From assembly GCA_022844585.1 (NCBI GenBank), contig JALHLM010000270.1:1-7191 (forward strand): DNA of 7,191 nucleotides. Direction: 5' to 3'. Under the pieces are notes generated by a model that ran no database searches, was not told where the DNA came from, and worked only from the letters and a program-made list of their open reading frames with translations. Source of the stretch: Pirellulales bacterium (GTDB taxonomy: Bacteria > Planctomycetota > Planctomycetia > Pirellulales > JALHLM01). A program made the translations under genes and the position numbers. This document shows positions 5,930-7,191 of the stretch, in pieces (positions within the stretch are counted from its first letter, which is position 1; each line of letters begins with the position of its first letter).

Positions 5930-7191
5930 ATGATGTTGCGGAGTTTCCTGCTGCTGGCCTTGATCGCCGCGCCGTGCCCGGCCACGGCCGACGAGGTGCG
6001 GTTCAATCGCGACGTGCGGCCCATCCTTTCCGAACACTGCTGGCAGTGTCACGGCCCGGACGAGGCAAACCGGCAGGGGGATCTCCGGCTCGACGAACGC
6101 GGCCCGGCGATACTCGATCAGGGCAACGGCGCGGCCATTGTGGCGGGCGACGCGGGGAACAGTCTGCTGATGCGGCGCGTGACCAGTGACGACGACAGTG
6201 AGCGCATGCCGCCCGTCGATCACGGGCCGCCGCTCGTTGAGAAAGAAATCGATACGCTCAGGCGTTGGATCGACGAAGGCGCGCACTACGAGGGGCATTG
6301 GGCGTTCCTGCCGATCACGAATCCAGCGCCGCCTGCGATCGAACCGGACGAAACGGCGCGCAATCCGATCGATCACTTTGTCTTGAAACGGCTGCGCGAG
6401 AACGGCCTGCGAGCCTCTCCGGAAGCGGACAAGCGCACGCTCTTGCGGCGCGTATATCTTGACCTCATCGGCTTGCCGCCGACGCCCGAGGAGGCCGACG
6501 CGTTCGAGCAAGACACGCGCCCCGAGGCTTACGAGGAAGTCGTTGAACGGCTGCTATGTAGCCCACACTACGGCGAGCGTTGGGGCCGACATTGGTTGGA
6601 TCAGGCGCGCTACGCGGACTCGAACGGGTATACGATCGACGCGGTTCGCGTGATGTGGCCGTATCGCGATTGGGTGATTCGCGCGCTCAACGCGGACATG
6701 CCCTTCGATCAGTTCACGATCGAGCAATTGGCCGGCGATCTTCTGCCCGACGCGACGCGCGAACAGCGGATCGCCACGGGTTTTCATCGTAACACGCTCA
6801 TCAACCAAGAAGGGGGCGTGGACGACGAGCAGTTTCGCATCGAAACGGTGATGGACCGCGTGGCCACGACCGGCGCCGTCTGGCTTGGCCTCACCGTCGG
6901 TTGCGCGCAGTGCCATACGCACAAGTATGATCCGATCAGCCATCGCGAGTACTACCAATTCTTCGCGTTCTTCAACAACTGCGCAGATGTCAACAACGTC
7001 GGGCCGACCGTCGACGTCCATGAAGGGGAATTGTTTCTGCCGGAGGAATCGACACAACTCCACGATGATTTGAATGACGGCCTCGCGCGGGTGGAGCAAC
7101 TCATCGCCGAACGCCCGGCGCGTCGCGCGACTTGGGAACACGAGTTGTCGTCGAAGCTAGAAGCAGCCGCTTTAACTCCCCCGCCAGCGTG
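5930..7191 (+). CDS. Planctomycete PSCyt1/PSCyt2 (DUF1549) cytochrome c-like secreted protein, 3' partial
   Basis: A 420-residue N-terminal part of a long exported protein; the frame is open to the window end, so the C-terminus, normally with a PSD1/DUF1553 domain, is missing. Residues 1-20 form a Sec signal peptide (MMLRSFLLLALIAA, then cleavage after ATA). Residues about 25-95 form the PSCyt1 domain with the haem-binding motif CWQCH (C37, C40, H41) in VRPILSEHCWQCHGPDE and a possible distal Met in RMPP (92-95). Residues about 145-350 are the PSCyt2/DUF1549 domain (NPIDHFVLKRL, LDLIGLPPTPEE, SPHYGERWGRHWLDQARY). This includes a second CxxCH, GCAQCHTHKYDPIS (324-337; C325, C328, H329). The cellular role of this planctomycete family is not established; an extracytoplasmic redox or polysaccharide-linked role is often proposed. 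Starts at GTG 5924, ATG 5930 and ATG 5933 are all in frame and none has a clear Shine-Dalgarno. The overlapping ATG at 5922 runs straight into TGA and cannot be used. Confidence 0.92.
   Translation, partial: MMLRSFLLLALIAAPCPATADEVRFNRDVRPILSEHCWQCHGPDEANRQGDLRLDERGPAILDQGNGAAIVAGDAGNSLLMRRVTSDDDSERMPPVDHGPPLVEKEIDTLRRWIDEGAHYEGHWAFLPITNPAPPAIEPDETARNPIDHFVLKRLRENGLRASPEADKRTLLRRVYLDLIGLPPTPEEADAFEQDTRPEAYEEVVERLLCSPHYGERWGRHWLDQARYADSNGYTIDAVRVMWPYRDWVIRALNADMPFDQFTIEQLAGDLLPDATREQRIATGFHRNTLINQEGGVDDEQFRIETVMDRVATTGAVWLGLTVGCAQCHTHKYDPISHREYYQFFAFFNNCADVNNVGPTVDVHEGELFLPEESTQLHDDLNDGLARVEQLIAERPARRATWEHELSSKLEAAALTPPPA

Noticed and set aside
5780..6511. Minus-strand open frame of 243 codons across the divergent gap and the cytochrome-like gene
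   Set aside because: It is antisense to a signal peptide and CxxCH domain that are clearly real, and it also covers the promoter region. No motif supports it.

Overview
The window looks like chromosomal DNA from a planctomycete (Planctomycetota, probably close to Pirellulales). The main evidence is the gene running off the right edge. It encodes a secreted protein with a CWQCH haem motif, followed by a domain that ends in a GCAQCH-type motif. This is the PSCyt1/PSCyt2 (DUF1549) architecture, which is massively expanded in that phylum. The DNA is GC-rich and densely coded. I see no mobile element, tRNA, rRNA, CRISPR array or long repeat.

Left part (1-4566, + strand): a tight run of four genes. 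They are the C-terminal part of an MFS transporter of the anion:cation symporter type, a neutral-ceramidase-fold hydrolase, a dihydrodipicolinate synthase (DHDPS)-family lyase and an enolase-superfamily dehydratase resembling D-galactonate dehydratase (DgoD). Stops and starts interlock as ATGA, ATGA and possibly TTGA, so the genes are very likely one translationally coupled operon. The transporter, sugar-acid dehydratase and DHDPS-family enzyme suggest uptake and non-phosphorylative breakdown of a sugar acid or related carboxylate. The ceramidase-like protein is the unexpected member. It keeps the probable metal ligands but lacks both a signal peptide and the usual serine nucleophile, so it may act on an amide- or ester-linked form of the substrate inside the cell. 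The DHDPS-family protein keeps the Schiff-base lysine but has lost the threonine pair and catalytic tyrosine of classical members, so its reaction is open.

Middle (4567-5748): a 99-bp convergent gap, then a minus-strand ene-reductase of the Old Yellow Enzyme family. It is closest, from memory, to XenA/YqjM, and the flavin and substrate-binding residues are conserved. It has a clear ribosome binding site.

Right part (5749-7191): a 175-bp divergent intergenic region with one plausible promoter for each direction and a 10-bp palindrome. It is followed by the 5' two-thirds or less of the planctomycete cytochrome c-like gene, which is cut by the window end.

Nothing here is a clearly new system. 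The best candidate for novelty is the four-gene cluster, because of the pairing of a ceramidase-fold hydrolase with a divergent DHDPS-family enzyme and a DgoD-like dehydratase.
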